From: Lepeophtheirus salmonis
Lineage: Eukaryota; Arthropoda; Copepoda; Siphonostomatoida; Caligidae
DNA: 64,000 nt
NCBI RefSeq assembly: GCF_016086655.4
Contig: NC_052138.2
Coordinates: forward strand, 6,820,001 to 6,884,000
Direction of reading: 5' to 3'
The notes beneath the pieces were generated by a model. It was given only the letters and a program-made list of their open reading frames with translations. It was not told where the DNA came from and ran no database searches. How positions within the stretch are numbered: the first letter of the stretch is position 1; each line of letters starts with the position of its first letter. This document shows positions 35,542 to 47,640 of the stretch, piece after piece. The position numbers were made by a program, and so were the translations under genes.

Positions 35542-36614
35542 AAACTCCAAGGGATTCATCCAAAAACAACATGTTTCAACTATCCCCGGTCTTCCCTACA
35601 ATCACAATGTAGCTATTATTTGTTTTCACATCCGAGATCTTGTGTACAAACAACAATGGATATACATAATAATAAGTACAACAAGGAGATGAGGAGAAGG
35701 ATAAGAGACTGAGGGAGCAGCATCCAGGCATTCAAAACGGCAGCCAAAAAAAGAAGTTAATTTATGGATGTGTTGGCCTTTTTACTAAACAACAAGTCAC
35801 ACCACACCAAATCTCCGCTTCTACTAAAAAGAAAAATTTAAATACATAATCATCAAAAGATGTTATCAATAATTTCCTAAATGGTTTTGTGTCTTTGTCG
35901 GTCGATCCCTCGATCTCTCTCTCTCTCAGAGCGAGCGAACAACATTCTTTTGCAGTTATGTAGTGTTAAAGGAGAAAAAAGAAGGGAAAAGAAAACAACA
36001 ATAACAACAACCAAAAAGAAGAAATAAAAAATCATTGTGTCAAAAGAAAGAATAAAAAATGGTGGACACAATAGAGTTGAAACATACTTTATTAAGAAGT
36101 GTTGTCCCTTAAAAGATTTTTATGGAGATCTCCTTCTTTCTAAGAAAAATAGAGTCAAATTCCTTGATACATATTATGTGTATAAGAAAAAAGAAGAATG
36201 GATTTGAATTCTGACTGTAGTTTTTTTTATTTTAAATATCATTTCTCCTTTTTTAATACCTACGGTACACTATACTAGACCCAATCAAAGAAAGGGGAGA
36301 AGAAAAGAAAGGAAAGGTTCCGTGATTCAAGGTTGATTTTGACATTTTTGCGAGTTTGTATTTTATTTATGTACATTTATGATGCATTGTACACAAAAAG
36401 GTGTAGATCTAATCTTGATTACATCCCCCCTTGGAGTACATTTTTACGATAGAAGATAAAAATAAAATAGTGGGTATGTAATTACCTACCATCATCCAAC
36501 AAAATGTATCAAAATTATATTTTAATCACCCTTTTGAATATATAATTATATGAATCTACGTACTTTGTTATGTATTTAAGAGATAAAATCAAACAAGCGA
36601 GGAAAGGATTCTTT
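35542..36614. other. Intergenic, nothing recognised
   Basis: A CT run lies at about 35914-35927. Other open frames are low-complexity. No gene recognised. Confidence 0.45.
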
Positions 36615-37500
36615 GTAGTGATGGGACGATTCAAAAAAAAAAAATTCGGAAAGCCGATTCCAATGCAATTCTAGTAAAAATTACCCAGGCCGATTTCAAT
36701 TATTAAATATTTTAAATGATATGTAAAAAAAAAAAATTCTATCAGGGGCGTCCATAGATTATATTTTAGAGGGGGGAGGCTTGGTTTTTTGAATTTTTTT
36801 GCAAAAAAATCCAAAAATTGAAATTTTCGTGGAAAAAATTTGAAAAAATAAATTTCAAATATTAAATTTTTTGAAAATAAATTTAATATATACAACTTGA
36901 TATTCAATTTTTTTTCAAAAATCTACAACTGTTCACAAAAAGTTAGATTTTTTGGGAAAAAAAAATCAAAAACTCTTAGATATTCCCAAAAAATTAAAAT
37001 TTTCAGAAAAATTTCAAAAATCCACAACTGTTCACTAAAAATAAAAATTTTGGGAAAAAATTCTAAAATTAAATTTTTTGGAAAAAATATTCTAATATCC
37101 CCAGGTCTTCTCAAAAAAAAAAAAATTTTGGAAAAATATTTTAAAAATTAAATTTCTAATATAAAATTTTTGAAAAAAAAAATTTAATAATAAATTTTTC
37201 GGTCAAAAATTTAAGAAATATTTAGTTATTCACAGAAAAATTAATTTTTAGAAAAAATTTGAAAACTTGAAAACATTTATAAATATTAATTTTTTTGTAA
37301 AAAATTTCAAATATTAAATTTTCTTGTAAAAAAAAGAAATTCTACAATTTTGTGAGGGTCTATTTTTTTATTCATAACATAGAGAAGTAATAAATAGAAT
37401 TGAAATTACAAATTAAGTATTATTTTCCCGATGTGATCCCGATTCCAATTCAAAAACGCAGCCGATTCTCCGATTCCGATTAATCGTCTCAGGACTAGTT
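36615..37500. mobile_element. hAT-like nonautonomous element interrupted by a MITE
   Basis: The left end TAGTGATGGGACGATTC and right end GATTAATCGTCTCAGGACTAG are imperfect inverses. Next to both ends are GATTCC/CGATTCCAATTC-type repeats. A CAGGGG-family MITE (36743-37358) occupies most of the middle. hAT assignment rests on the end sequence only. Confidence 0.55.
36743..37358. mobile_element. MITE, CAGGGGCGTCC family, nested inside the hAT-like element
   Basis: Begins CAGGGGCGTCCATAGATTAT after TCTAT (36738-36742). The right end has decayed to GTGAGGG, but TCTAT follows again (37359-37363), consistent with the 5-bp duplication of the family. The interior is A/T short-period repeat. Confidence 0.65.
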
Positions 37501-37559
37501 CTGCAAAACAGATACATCCGAATAATTCTTCCTTTCAATACAATCTCTCAAATGAATAA

Positions 37560-37950
37560 CTCTAAAATTGGCCCCCTCTTAACACACCTTAAATAGGATT
37601 ATTATAAACACTCAACTTCTGGTGACTAACTGTCAAGGATAAAAGATATGATTATGAGGGGAGCGACTTTTTGTAGTTCCAAAGCTGTTATCACTGTTAT
37701 TTTACTAATGAAGAGGGAAGAAATAAGAATAAAGTAATCACTTGTGCATGAATGACGATTAATAATACTGAGGAATTATTTAGGAGTATAAGTCTAAGGA
37801 TCCACATCGGAGTAATTTGTTTCTATATCATGACTAAATACAGAGACGTATTTCCTACTTCTCGTAGCTGCTTCCAGCTAATCCAATAAAGCCTCACGAC
37901 AGCTAAGCTGCTCTCCTCCGAAATATTCTTCAAATTGTCAGGATATTTGT
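37560..37950 (-). repeat. Dispersed repeat family B, reverse copy 2
   Basis: Minus-strand match to family B, including CTGACAATTTGAAGAATATTT, GGAGAGCAGCTTAGCTGTCG and TACTCCGATGTGGATCCTTA. The order is the same as in the 2330 copy. Confidence 0.65.
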
Positions 37951-38269
37951 ATATTAATTTATATAAATCAAAGACTTTCGTTTAGAAATGGTGTCATTTC
38001 ATACTCAGTCATTGATAAGATTATTATCAATTGAATGTACATGTCAACAAGAAAAATAAATAGAAAGGTAGCTACCGTATGCTTGTATTTTTTTTCAAAT
38101 TTTTGACTGTCGTGGTTGAGAGGGGCTAAAAAAGCTGGACGTGACTTCTACATGTCAACTAGCTACCGTATGCTTGTATTTTTTCAAATTTTTGATTGTT
38201 GTAGCTAGTCATGTAAGGCACAGGCCCTTAGTGCCCTCCTCCCCCTCCCTAAAAAAACGATCCCTGTCC
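37951..38269. repeat. Direct repeat pair
   Basis: TAGCTACCGTATGCTTGTAT then TTTTTTCAAATTTTTGA occurs at about 38070-38108 and again at about 38160-38198, 90 bp apart. No gene is nearby. Confidence 0.7.
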
Positions 38270-38500
38270 ACTAAAGCTGAAGAATTGTGACCAAGAATTC
38301 TGTATTTTTAAATGTTCACCCAGACTTGACATATCAGAGAGGTGTAGTAATAAATACGTATTCAATAAATTATCTTTTTTATTTAAAAAAGTCATAAAAA
38401 TAAATTAACTTCAAATTTTGAGTGCTTTTTTTTTTAAATTTCAAGAATAAATAAATAAAAATTTCATCTCAACCCCCGAAAAATCCTAGTCACGGCACTG
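38270..38500 (+). repeat. Dispersed repeat family G, copy 2
   Basis: Same ordered blocks as 21055-21285: CCACTAAAGCTGAAGAATTG, TTTTTAAATGTTCACC, CAGACTTG, and closing CCTAGTCACGGC. Confidence 0.6.
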
Positions 38501-40225
38501 CCCCTTATAACTTATGAAGGATATAAGTAAACTTTGACTTGCAGCTTTTTCAATAGTATGAATAACGAGAAACCCCTATACTCACAAGCCCTATACTGAC
38601 CTTATTGACAGAGACTTCCGAGTTCTAGGAAGATTTATAAATCTAGCTTTAAAAAAAACCCACACACACCCATACTAATTGGTGTGCTAGGCAAATACAA
38701 TCCTAGTCAATGACTGTCATTTTATTCGCAGTACATTCATTCCCTGTAAAATTAATCAACATAGATTTAACTCCCTCTAAGAAGAGGGATATTTAGTGAC
38801 GTCATACGGTTTATGTTTTTAAACTAGTTAATAGTTTTTGTGTAACACTGTACAGGGAGGTCTGGACAGACTGCGCTGTAGATGTCTAGGGATGGATGGA
38901 AGGGGGACGGACATAATTTATTGGCGAACCAGTCTGATAGTGTTTACAGATTAGAAATGACGTCATCATAAGTCTTTAATAGTGTGTAGGAATTGAATCC
39001 CTGGATATCATTATTCACTGGTACTTTGGGGATCTAGGAGTAAATCCCATCTTCCTTCTTTCAAATGGGAATGAAATATCCGGGGATACATCTTGCAAAG
39101 AGTGAACGTACTAGGAATGTTTTTACCGGTCACACCTCCTTGGCTATATACAAGATATGTTTGTTCAAGTTATTCAAGTAAAATTAGTCCCAAAGATGTT
39201 TGATTTGAAGGTGTACTAGATGTATTACTGGGATTCTTAAAAAAAGGTTCGTGGTAGTATGTAACAACATGGAAAAATTTGGAAGTTCGTCAAATAACTG
39301 ATTGACTGAATAATATTTTAGTAGTTCTCCAATTATAATTAATTATAATGAAGTCTAGGAATGTTCAAGCCCATTGCTTTACATACATACATAAATTGAT
39401 GACGAACATTCTTCTGTTGTTAGAACATATAATAGAGAGTGCTTATTATTGTTTCGAAGGACCCTCATCAGTTGTGGGCGGATCCACCCTTCATTCTATT
39501 CAAAATTTTATGCATAATGGGTCACTTACTTGTACAAGGAACCAAAACGTTTTATTATTTTGTTTTTTGTTCACCTTCGAAACACACATACAATTCCATA
39601 GAGAAGAGGTAGTCTATTTAAAGAGAGAGAATTGATAGGGTGTGGACATTGTTCTGAGCCAGTTCAAGGGTGGATCTCCTTTCTGTTGCATGATGTGGTG
39701 TGGCCTTCTTCTTCTGCTTCGTCTTCAATAAGTCAATTAAAAAGAAAACATTTTTTCTTTATTTCTTTCGTCCTTTCTTTTCTACGGAGACAATGAAGCA
39801 AACGACGACTAAGGAACTCACATAAACTTTGTAAGTGTTTGAAGTCGTTCATCAAGGAATAACAAATTGGGATTTTTTACTCTTTTACTCGTATTGTGTT
39901 ATGTTCGTCAGGGAGGTGGACACAAAAAGTTGCCGTTTAACATGTATTTCTTGGGATATTGATAAACTCCCCCCCCCCTCCCCCCTTATGAGAGAGTGAC
40001 GAGTGGCAAACAGGATGAAAGGGGTTGAAAGAGGTTAGGGGAACGTTCCATTGTTTAGAAAGATGGAGTAAACAACAACAACAACAAAAATAATAATAAT
40101 CATTTGTACACCTGGTATCACTGCAATTCATAACAAGAATCATTTAGGATGACGTAAAAGCATTTATAATTAGTGACTGAATCCCGTCCAGTTCAGTCCT
40201 CATATCACTCGCAAAACTTGTAAAT
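38501..40225. other. Intergenic, nothing recognised
   Basis: Two TGACGTCA sites (38797, 38958) and a C run at 39968-39982. A plus-strand open frame at 39348-39635 has no recognisable family. Confidence 0.45.
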
Positions 40226-40228
40226 TCG

Positions 40229-40474
40229 ATCCTTGATGACGTCACTCAACTTTATTTCTTCGTTTTTTTATTCTTTCTAATACTGACGGTCCAAAGGACC
40301 GGCCCTAAGACTAGACTGGACCGAATAAATAAGAACCGTTACGACAATAGTCCTGATAATTATATATTTGAGTCCTTGATGACGCCCCTCAACTACATTT
40401 ATTTTCTTTTTTTAATCAACTCTAGTATCTATATTCCGAAGGACCAGTCTTAAAACTGGACCGGACCGAATAAA
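40229..40474 (+). repeat. Tandem pair of about 105-bp units
   Basis: Both units run from TCCTTGATGACG through CTCAACT and a T-rich part to a GGACC(G/A)G...ACTGGACC core and end GGACCGAATAAA (units about 40229-40332 and 40370-40474). A related third unit ending GACTGGACCGAATAAATAAG lies at about 46548-46655. Confidence 0.7.
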
Positions 40475-40635
40475 GGAGTACTGACTCAACATTACTGGTG
40501 TAACAACATATATAATCTCCTGATATGTGTGTAATAATTAATTAATAGATCATTAATGAAGAAGGGGAAAAAAGGATCTGCAACAATGAATATGTGTAAT
40601 ATTTTATAACTATAATTAATATTCCTTATAGATCA

Positions 40636-41557
40636 TTTTGACGCGACCTCAGCATTGTTGATATGAGACATTTTGGGGGCTAATCAAGCCATTTTTAAAA
40701 TAATGGCATTGATATCAAGGAAAATAGAGAACTATTTGATCTCAAAAAGAGACCAACAAATAGAAGGACTTTAACCTTACACTCTTTAAAAGTTTTACCC
40801 CTATAATGCCGAGTTTTATTTTACACTTGACCCAAAAATATATTAAAAATATGTTATTACATCGTTATACAATCTTTTTTCCTTGCTAAGATAGAAATTA
40901 ACCATTACAATGGAAAGAATAAGATTTTTTTCTCAAACTATCCTTCTTTTTTCGTTCCTAATCCATCAACAAATAATAATAATAATTGTTCTGATATAAT
41001 CATTCTTAGGGATTTTAGCACATACTACTTTGATTATATTTAATTATCAGGGATTTAAATTTGCATCAAGTAGTATTTAATGCAGATATTAAGTTGTTGT
41101 TATTTTGTATCATTAAAGCCATTTAATGAAGATTCATCGATAATTGGGGGAAATTTGTTCAACTTATGGAGTTAAAATATCAACTTGGAGCTTTAATGAT
41201 GTAATTTATGACGTCATTGGAAATGCTCAATAAAAGCAAGAACATAAACCTATAACACCATACACATAATATTAAATGCATAAGTTTTCAAATCCTCCAT
41301 TTGAGTTGTTTGACTCGAAAAGTTATTAGATGAAATTGGTAATATATATTATAATCAACAGATCATTAAACAGGGGAAAAATTAAATAAATATAATTTCT
41401 ATAGAGAGTAAGGTTTATGTCATTATATTTGTTGGTCCCATTTTTGACAACCAATAGTTCACTATTTTCCTGAATATTATGAAAAAAGGTGTTCATTGAA
41501 ACCAAACCAGGATGTTTAGGCCCCAAAATGGCTCACATCAACAATGCTGACGTCATA
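40636..41557. repeat. Large inverted repeat (family C), arms of about 140 bp
   Basis: The left arm reads CAGCATTGTTGATATGAGAC then ATTTTGGGGGCTAA, and further on GAAAATAGAGAACTATT and GACCAACAAATA. The right arm is the inverse with substitutions (CAGCATTGTTGATGTGAGCC, ATTTTGGGGCCTAA). The whole is about 920 bp with no coding capacity, a foldback or MITE-like element. A related solo copy is at 19683. Confidence 0.75.
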
Positions 41558-41639
41558 TGAAAACACTTTATTCTGCTCACGTAGTGACTTTAACTGTATC
41601 TCGCAACCTTTCTTTTAAAAAGCAAAAATATTGAAAAAA

Positions 41640-42035
41640 GAAGCTCAAAACAGTTGGTAGTTGTAAGAAATTTTTTCTTTATTCAATTTTTTCTGAATGG
41701 CTATGGCTTTTTGAAATTTTTTTCTAAAACAATGTAGTCATTGACATTCCATTTTTGGAATTTTTTTTCCCAAAAAATTTAATTTTTCATTTTTTTTTCC
41801 AAAAAAAAATTATTTTCTGTGAATAAATTTGGATTTTTTTAATTCCTTTTTTCCAAAAAGTTAAATTTTGTGTGAACATCTGTGCATTTTTGAAGTTTGA
41901 TTTAAAAAAATTCACTTTATACGAATAGTTATGGATTTTTGAAATTTTGGATCTTTTTTTCCAAAAAAGATCCAAAAACTGAGCCGCTCCACCCCAAAAA
42001 AAAAAAAAAATATATAATCCTGCGGACACTCCTTG
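41640..42035. mobile_element. MITE, CAGGGGCGTCC family, decayed copy
   Basis: The right end ATAATCCTGCGGACACTCCT is the inverse of the CAGGGGCGTCCGCAGGATTAT left end. The interior is TGGATTTTTGAAATTTT-type short-period repeat. The left end is not identified. Confidence 0.6.
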
Positions 42036-42254
42036 TTCCTAAGAACAAAATTGAGGTTTTTCCCCATTTTTTTAAAATCTATATTTTATTCATTTAATTA
42101 CTGACTGCTTCTAATGATGTTGATAAAAAAAGTATGATTTTGTCGATATTACATATCCTTAATTTCAAAATATCGAATTTCTTTCATTTCTTGACGAGGG
42201 AATGCGCTTGGAAATGATAATTAATTATCCCTCTTTTCTTGTCCCTAACTCGAA

Positions 42255-42455
42255 AAAAATTATACAAAGTTAGACATTTCATAATGATTTTCAGTATACA
42301 TTACTTTAATTATATTCAAATATCAGTGATTATTATTTGCATCACGTAGTATTTAATACAAATGTTAAGTGTTTTATTTCATTCTTAAAGCTATTTGATT
42401 ATCAAGTTTTATTGAAGAATTGTCGAACGTATGTAGAAAAAATATCAACTTTCAG
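42255..42455 (+). repeat. Second copy of sequence from inside the family C repeat
   Basis: Direct match to 40985-41195: ACTTTAATTATATTCAAATA, TTTGCATCACGTAGTATTTA and AAAAATATCAACTT. The distance is 1.27 kb, suggesting that a second, partly deleted element lies here. Confidence 0.6.
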
Positions 42456-42589
42456 CCTCCGAGATGGCGTTTCTTTCATTTATGCTGCAATTTCCGATGT
42501 CAGGGAAAATACTTTTTAAGTTTTTGAGAAAAATTTCTTCTATTTTTGAAAAATAGAGATAGCGACTGAAAATAATGCAGAATACAAAT

Positions 42590-42783
42590 ATAGGCAATGA
42601 GTTCGATATTTGCAGAGAGTTCTATCTGGGGCTATTGGACAAAACATTTTCCGAAGCTGGATAATTTTGGACATTTGGTAGAAAAAGTATACTTAATATG
42701 CATTAGCTAGTGTTGTGGCCATCTTTATGTAGGATTGAAAACTGTACTCTCTTCCAGGTCAGTCTCGGTCCGGTACAGTAAAA
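42590..42783 (+). repeat. Dispersed repeat family E, copy 1
   Basis: Runs from ATAGGCAATGAGTTCGATAT through GCATTAGCTAGTGTTGTGGC to CGGTCCGGTACAGTAAAA. The second copy is at 44637. A GATA run follows at about 42785-42798. Confidence 0.75.
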
Positions 42784-43034
42784 GATAGATAGATAGATCA
42801 ATATAGGTTGCGTGTATTCCCATATTTGAATATTGCGTAAAATTCATTAAACAAAATTTTTAGATTTCTAGTCAATTACCACCATATATTTATATATGTT
42901 ACAGGCAATGTAGGAAACTGCCATTTTTCACATTGCCCGGGCAGTCTATAAAATTTCCAATAGACTGGTCAATTTACTTTTATTTACATTGTCAGGTAAA
43001 ATAATTTTTGAAAATTGGATTTTTAATCAATTCA
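42784..43034. other. Short AT-rich spacer
   Basis: Holds an ATTGCCCGGGCAGT near-palindrome at about 42934. No gene. Confidence 0.45.
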
Positions 43035-43400
43035 CCTCACTAAATTTGTCTGCCTGTGTCCCTTGAAGACAAAAATCGCTGAGTAGGTTGCTCATCATTT
43101 ACTTCACATCTTTAGTGACAAGGGAGCACCACAGATATTACAAAGTGACAATGGCAGGGAGTTTGCCAATTGAATAATCATAGAACTGGTTACGATGTAG
43201 CCAGACTGCAAACTTGTGGATGGAAAGCCCCGTCACTCACAATTTCATTTTAAAGAGGATTTTTTGGTCACATACCAAAAAGGCCTACGGGAAACACGTT
43301 GTTGGTCATAATATACGACTTTCAAGTTCAACCTGATTTCAAAAAGTTCGTCTCATGTTCATTAAATTGGAGAGAGGGATCTGATAAATAACAATCTGTG
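43035..43400 (+). pseudogene. Retroviral-type integrase relic (Ginger or Ty3/gypsy class)
   Basis: The + strand reads KFVCLCPLKTKIAE, a stop, VAHHLLHIF, then GAPQILQSDNGREFAN and LVDGKPRHSQ. This is the second-Asp region of DDE integrases (family form GAPxxLQSDNGREF, then GKPRHSQSQG). After PRHSQ the frame degenerates. Two or more stops interrupt it. No LTR, reverse transcriptase or terminal repeats are seen nearby. The GAPxILQSDNGREF and GKPRHSQ forms also occur in KRBA2-like domesticated integrases and Ginger transposons, which is why the exact class is left open. Confidence 0.75.
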
Positions 43401-44636
43401 GTGATAAGCGTTAGGGTTCAACTACGGCATTGGAGAAAATAATCTCTTGGGTTTCGTGGTTATGGAGGAATCCTCGTTGGCTTATTATGTTACCTGCATT
43501 TGAGACTTTACTTTAATCAATAACTAAATTGAATATTAATTTCATCTCATTCTCAAATACCTGGAGTAAAATTGACTTGACAATGGAATTGTTCCTTGGA
43601 AACTTGGATGAACATTATGTTTGCGAGGGTTTTACTCCAAGTTATCGCCCGGATTGAATTATCTGTTCAGCTCAAAGTTTGGAACTCGAGTCAAGATGAA
43701 TTCATAGTATGAAAGATGCAGAAGTCATCTACTACCTACAAATGTCTTATTCAGTGATATTCTATAAATTCCAGAGATTGACAATAATGAAAATTCGCAA
43801 ACTCCATAGCTTGATATTCCACGTCGAGCAAACGAATTATCAATCATGTTTTTGTCAAAATGGACTATAGGAACAGTATCTAACCGGCATAGTGAGATAC
43901 TGTCAATTCCATGAACTCCTCTGATTAACGATTATTTCCTCTTTCCTATATTATAACACCAGCAGATGATCTCATGGAGTGTCTCTGAGTCCGTGTCTCT
44001 CTAATTCATCAATTTTGTACTTGCAACAAAAGCTCAGATTCTTAGCCATATTGTTAGTGGAACTTCAATATGTCATATAGATATCATATTGCAAGATTTA
44101 CAAAATTGAGCCAATGTGAATGATTCTTCTTTCCATTGAATTTATATCAAAAGGTAAAGACATTCCATCGATATGACTTTTTAGCTTTGAAATGGATTGG
44201 ATTCGCTCTGCTTTAAAAAAAATCAGATTTTCTAGCCCATGAGCCCATATATTTTTTTACTACTTGTATTGGAGTCCTGAGAAGTAACTCCTTATTTGGA
44301 GGGATTTAAATGAATATTGCAAACTCTATCAACTTGGCTTTCAATTAGATCGTAGAATTGGTTGAATAATTGGTTGAATAATCCCTGGATCCTTCCCTTC
44401 ATTCTTATATCCTGTTTTACATCCAGGGACACAACATATTTTCGGGGTTGAATTACACGAGCGGAACTCAAGAGGACACGAGACTTATTTTATTTCCTCG
44501 AAATAACTATTAAAAAGAAGGGAATTCAAAATACTACTGAGAAAGTAGTTTCTTCTCTCCATCATCCCTACCTATGTACACTTTCCTTCTCTGTAAAAAC
44601 TAATTTAAGTCCATGTATATAGTAGTAATTGGTCTA
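43401..44636. other. Intergenic, nothing recognised
   Basis: Part of it may be the decayed 3' portion of the integrase element. No further motifs identified. Confidence 0.4.
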
Positions 44637-44903
44637 GCATAGGCAATGAATTCGATATTTGTAGAACTCATTGGCAGACAAGATTAATAGAAATACATAA
44701 ATTTCTATTAACCTTGATCGGCAGAGAGTTCTAGCTTGGACTATTGAACAAAAAAAATCCAAAGCTGGATCATTTGAGACATTTGATAGAAAAAGTAAAC
44801 TTAACATATTGATACATGCATTAGCTAGTGTTGTGACCATCTTTATATAGGATTGAAGACTGTACTCCCTTCCAGTTCAGTCTCAGTCCGATACAGTAAA
44901 AAT
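44637..44903 (+). repeat. Dispersed repeat family E, copy 2, with a 60-bp insertion
   Basis: Matches 42590-42783 throughout (ATAGGCAATGAATTCGATAT, GCATTAGCTAGTGTTGTGAC, CAGTCCGATACAGTAAAA). An extra segment lies at about 44668-44725, after which the match resumes at GCAGAGAGTTCTA. Confidence 0.75.
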
Positions 44904-44904
44904 T

Positions 44905-45206
44905 TAAGAATGATTCTCGCTGCATGTTGGTATGTATCTTTGCACTTTTTTTCTTAAGGAGATGATAAGGTTTAGAGAAGAAGAAGGAATAAGACAAATG
45001 ATTTTGGACAACAATATCAAAGATGAGGAAACGATAGTTCAACTGGAATATTTTCTCTTATCATCTCCTTTTAAAAAAGTAGAAGAGTTCAGGATTAATT
45101 TTAATTTCTTAATGTCCTGGGCAATGCCGGGCAAACCTACTCTACTTCCTTATAAAAAAAAAGGTGCAAGGATACATACTAACACCAACATGCAGCGATA
45201 ATAATT
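44905..45206. mobile_element. Nested inverted-repeat element
   Basis: The outer arms are AAGAATGATTCTCGCTGCAT then GTTGGTATGTATCTTTGCAC (44905-44947) and the inverse (45163-45206). The inner arms AAGGAGATGATAAG (about 44957) and CTTATCATCTCCTT (about 45058) are exact inverses. It begins one base after a family E copy. A plus-strand frame runs through it (REEEGIRQMILDNNIKDEET) without recognisable similarity. Confidence 0.7.
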
Positions 45207-46547
45207 CTTACAAAATTTACGGTCTTTATGTTTTTATTTATTAAGCAGAATAGTTCTTGATTTATTTTAATTTCTTAATGTCCTGGGCAAACCCACTCTA
45301 GTATTGTATTATAATAATAATAAAACAATATTTTTTTGCAAGATATGTCCAATAATCTTAATACATATTTGATATATCTTATTTGGCTCAATAAACCATA
45401 TACATTTGTAGGGAAAATTCAGAGGACAGGTAGTTAAGGACCGCTCCCAATGATCAACAGTCCACACGTTGTTACCTTTATATATCATGCCACCTTTCAT
45501 CTAAAAAGAAACAGAAAAAATGCCCGAAATCACGCCAACTGCTATATATATATTAAGTCCTCCCAGACTATCATTAGCCCTATTAATATTAAAATCCTAC
45601 AAAGTATTTTATTCGATACTGTATATAATATTGCTTCGTAATATTTTAATTAAAAGTGTAGCTATACATTTTTATTTATATGTGATAGCCAAAATTTATT
45701 CATAGAAATAACAAAATGGCCAATCTTATATGTACAAAAAAAAAAACTTGCAAATCTTCCTCCTCCTCCCCGTTTTTGTCTGCCTAGTAACAGTTTTTAT
45801 TCTTCATTCTACTATTAAAAATTAGAAAGGAAGGGGAGATCCCATTAACCAGTTACTTTGTCTTGGATGAACACTTATGATAATTCAATCTGGTCAATAT
45901 TTTTCAGATAGTAACATGAAGGGGGAGACTGCATTAACCAGTTAATTTGTCTTGGTTTGCTGTGATTCAAATAAACACTTATTGCCGCAATTCAAATGAA
46001 CACTTATGATCATTCTATTGAAGCATTGGATATTACGCAGGATACTAAGTTATTTGGAGATAAAGTAATTTTAAATTTGTTATGTAGTTAGTGCATATAT
46101 TAAGCGATTTTTACTTTATACAATTTAGGAGTAGGTTAGTTTATTGACATGGGGTTGAACAGGATTTAATTCACAAAGGTTATTATAATAAACTTTTGTT
46201 TTCTGATTAAAAAAAAACATCAACAAAAAAATTATTAATCATAAATTTGGTTTAGTTACATACTGAGAGGATTGTTACATAGCTATCTGTTGATTGTTTA
46301 CTGTTACTGATTATTTGGTATTTTTGCAATTTGTTGGGTTGTCTTCAAAGCATGCGTAACTGTGGGAGTATCGCCGTAGACAATACCTGTTGAGGAGTAA
46401 TTCTGACGAACAATATTGGCTTACTTATTCCTTCGTTTATTTATCAAGAAGAATACATTACGAAACCGCTATGACGGATCAAGTGAGATTAGTGAATCGA
46501 CAGCTGACAACAAAATACATAGGGTGTTTTTGTGTTAGTGAGGTAAC
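45207..46547. other. Intergenic, nothing recognised
   Basis: TTTAATTTCTTAATGTCCTG followed by GGCAA at about 45267 repeats a stretch of the preceding element (about 45100). No gene recognised. Confidence 0.45.
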
Positions 46548-46655
46548 GTCGTTTCCGAAGGACTGATCCCAACGACCGATAGTCTGAACTACATGTCCCA
46601 ATGATTGACAGTACAAAGGACTGGTCGTAAGATGGACTGGACCGAATAAATAAGG
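46548..46655 (+). repeat. Third unit of the GGACCGAATAAA repeat
   Basis: TTCCGAAGGACTGATCC through GACTGGACCGAATAAATAAG, related to the tandem pair at 40229-40474. Confidence 0.6.
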
Positions 46656-47640
46656 ATCCACACAGCACTAGTGTTGTCCCACCTCACAACTAGCTTTTGT
46701 CCACTCTCAACCTCAACTGTCAAAAGGCAAAGAAAAAATTACAAAAAAAGAAAGAATACATTTGGTGATGTCAATTCTTAATTATTATTAATAGAATAGT
46801 TCATAATTATTATTTACGTATATTGATTTCATAATCTTATCAATGACTAAGTATTAAATGTCACGAATTCTAAACGAAGGACTTTGATGAATATAAATCA
46901 ATATAAAATTCAAATTACTATCTAATACCCTTTGTGAGTTCATAATACGTAGAGAAGCTTAACAGTCATGACGTTTTATTAGATTAGCTTTGAGCATCCC
47001 TGAGAGGGTGGAAATCCTACTCCGTATCGAGTAAAAAGATTGGCAAGAATAGCTTCTAATCTAAGTCGATCCTCAGTTCTATTCTTTGAAGGAATTTTTA
47101 TCATAACCATAGCATAACTTCCAAACTAATGTTGTATAGTTGTAATGCTCTCAATAGAGGCATGGAGAGATTTGACAATATGGATCCTTCATATTACAAT
47201 ATTAAACTGCCATGTCCTCTAAATATTGAAATCCTATTAGCTTCTTAATTGCAAAATTGTTATTGCCCAGAATCGGATTCAGAATTATGTAGGATACCAA
47301 AGAAAAATTCCATTGCATTTATCAAGACCCAAAAATAGACAATTATATATTTATATTTTTTTTAATATTAAATTTCATATTATAACTGTTATTCTACATA
47401 GGATTAAAATAGTGTGCGTGTGATGTACGTCCCGTTTAGAAAAACAATGATAAAAATGCAATTATTTCAAATATTTTTTGACATTAAATAAAAGTTGTTC
47501 GAAATTTGAGTTACGTACGTAAAGTTATGTTTAATTCTGATCAGACCAAATTCCTAGGTTCTAGAAGGCAAGTTTGATTTTTTGCTAATAAGTTGATTTT
47601 TTTCTTAAAATAAGACCGATTCTCCCGTGTCCCGACGTTT
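46656..47640. other. Intergenic, nothing recognised
   Basis: AT-rich. 46930-47000 has a weak resemblance to family B (AACAGTCATGACGTTTTATT). No gene. Confidence 0.4.

Noticed and set aside
36671..37151. Several Phe/Lys-rich frames on both strands
   Set aside because: Produced by the A/T short-period repeat of a MITE interior.
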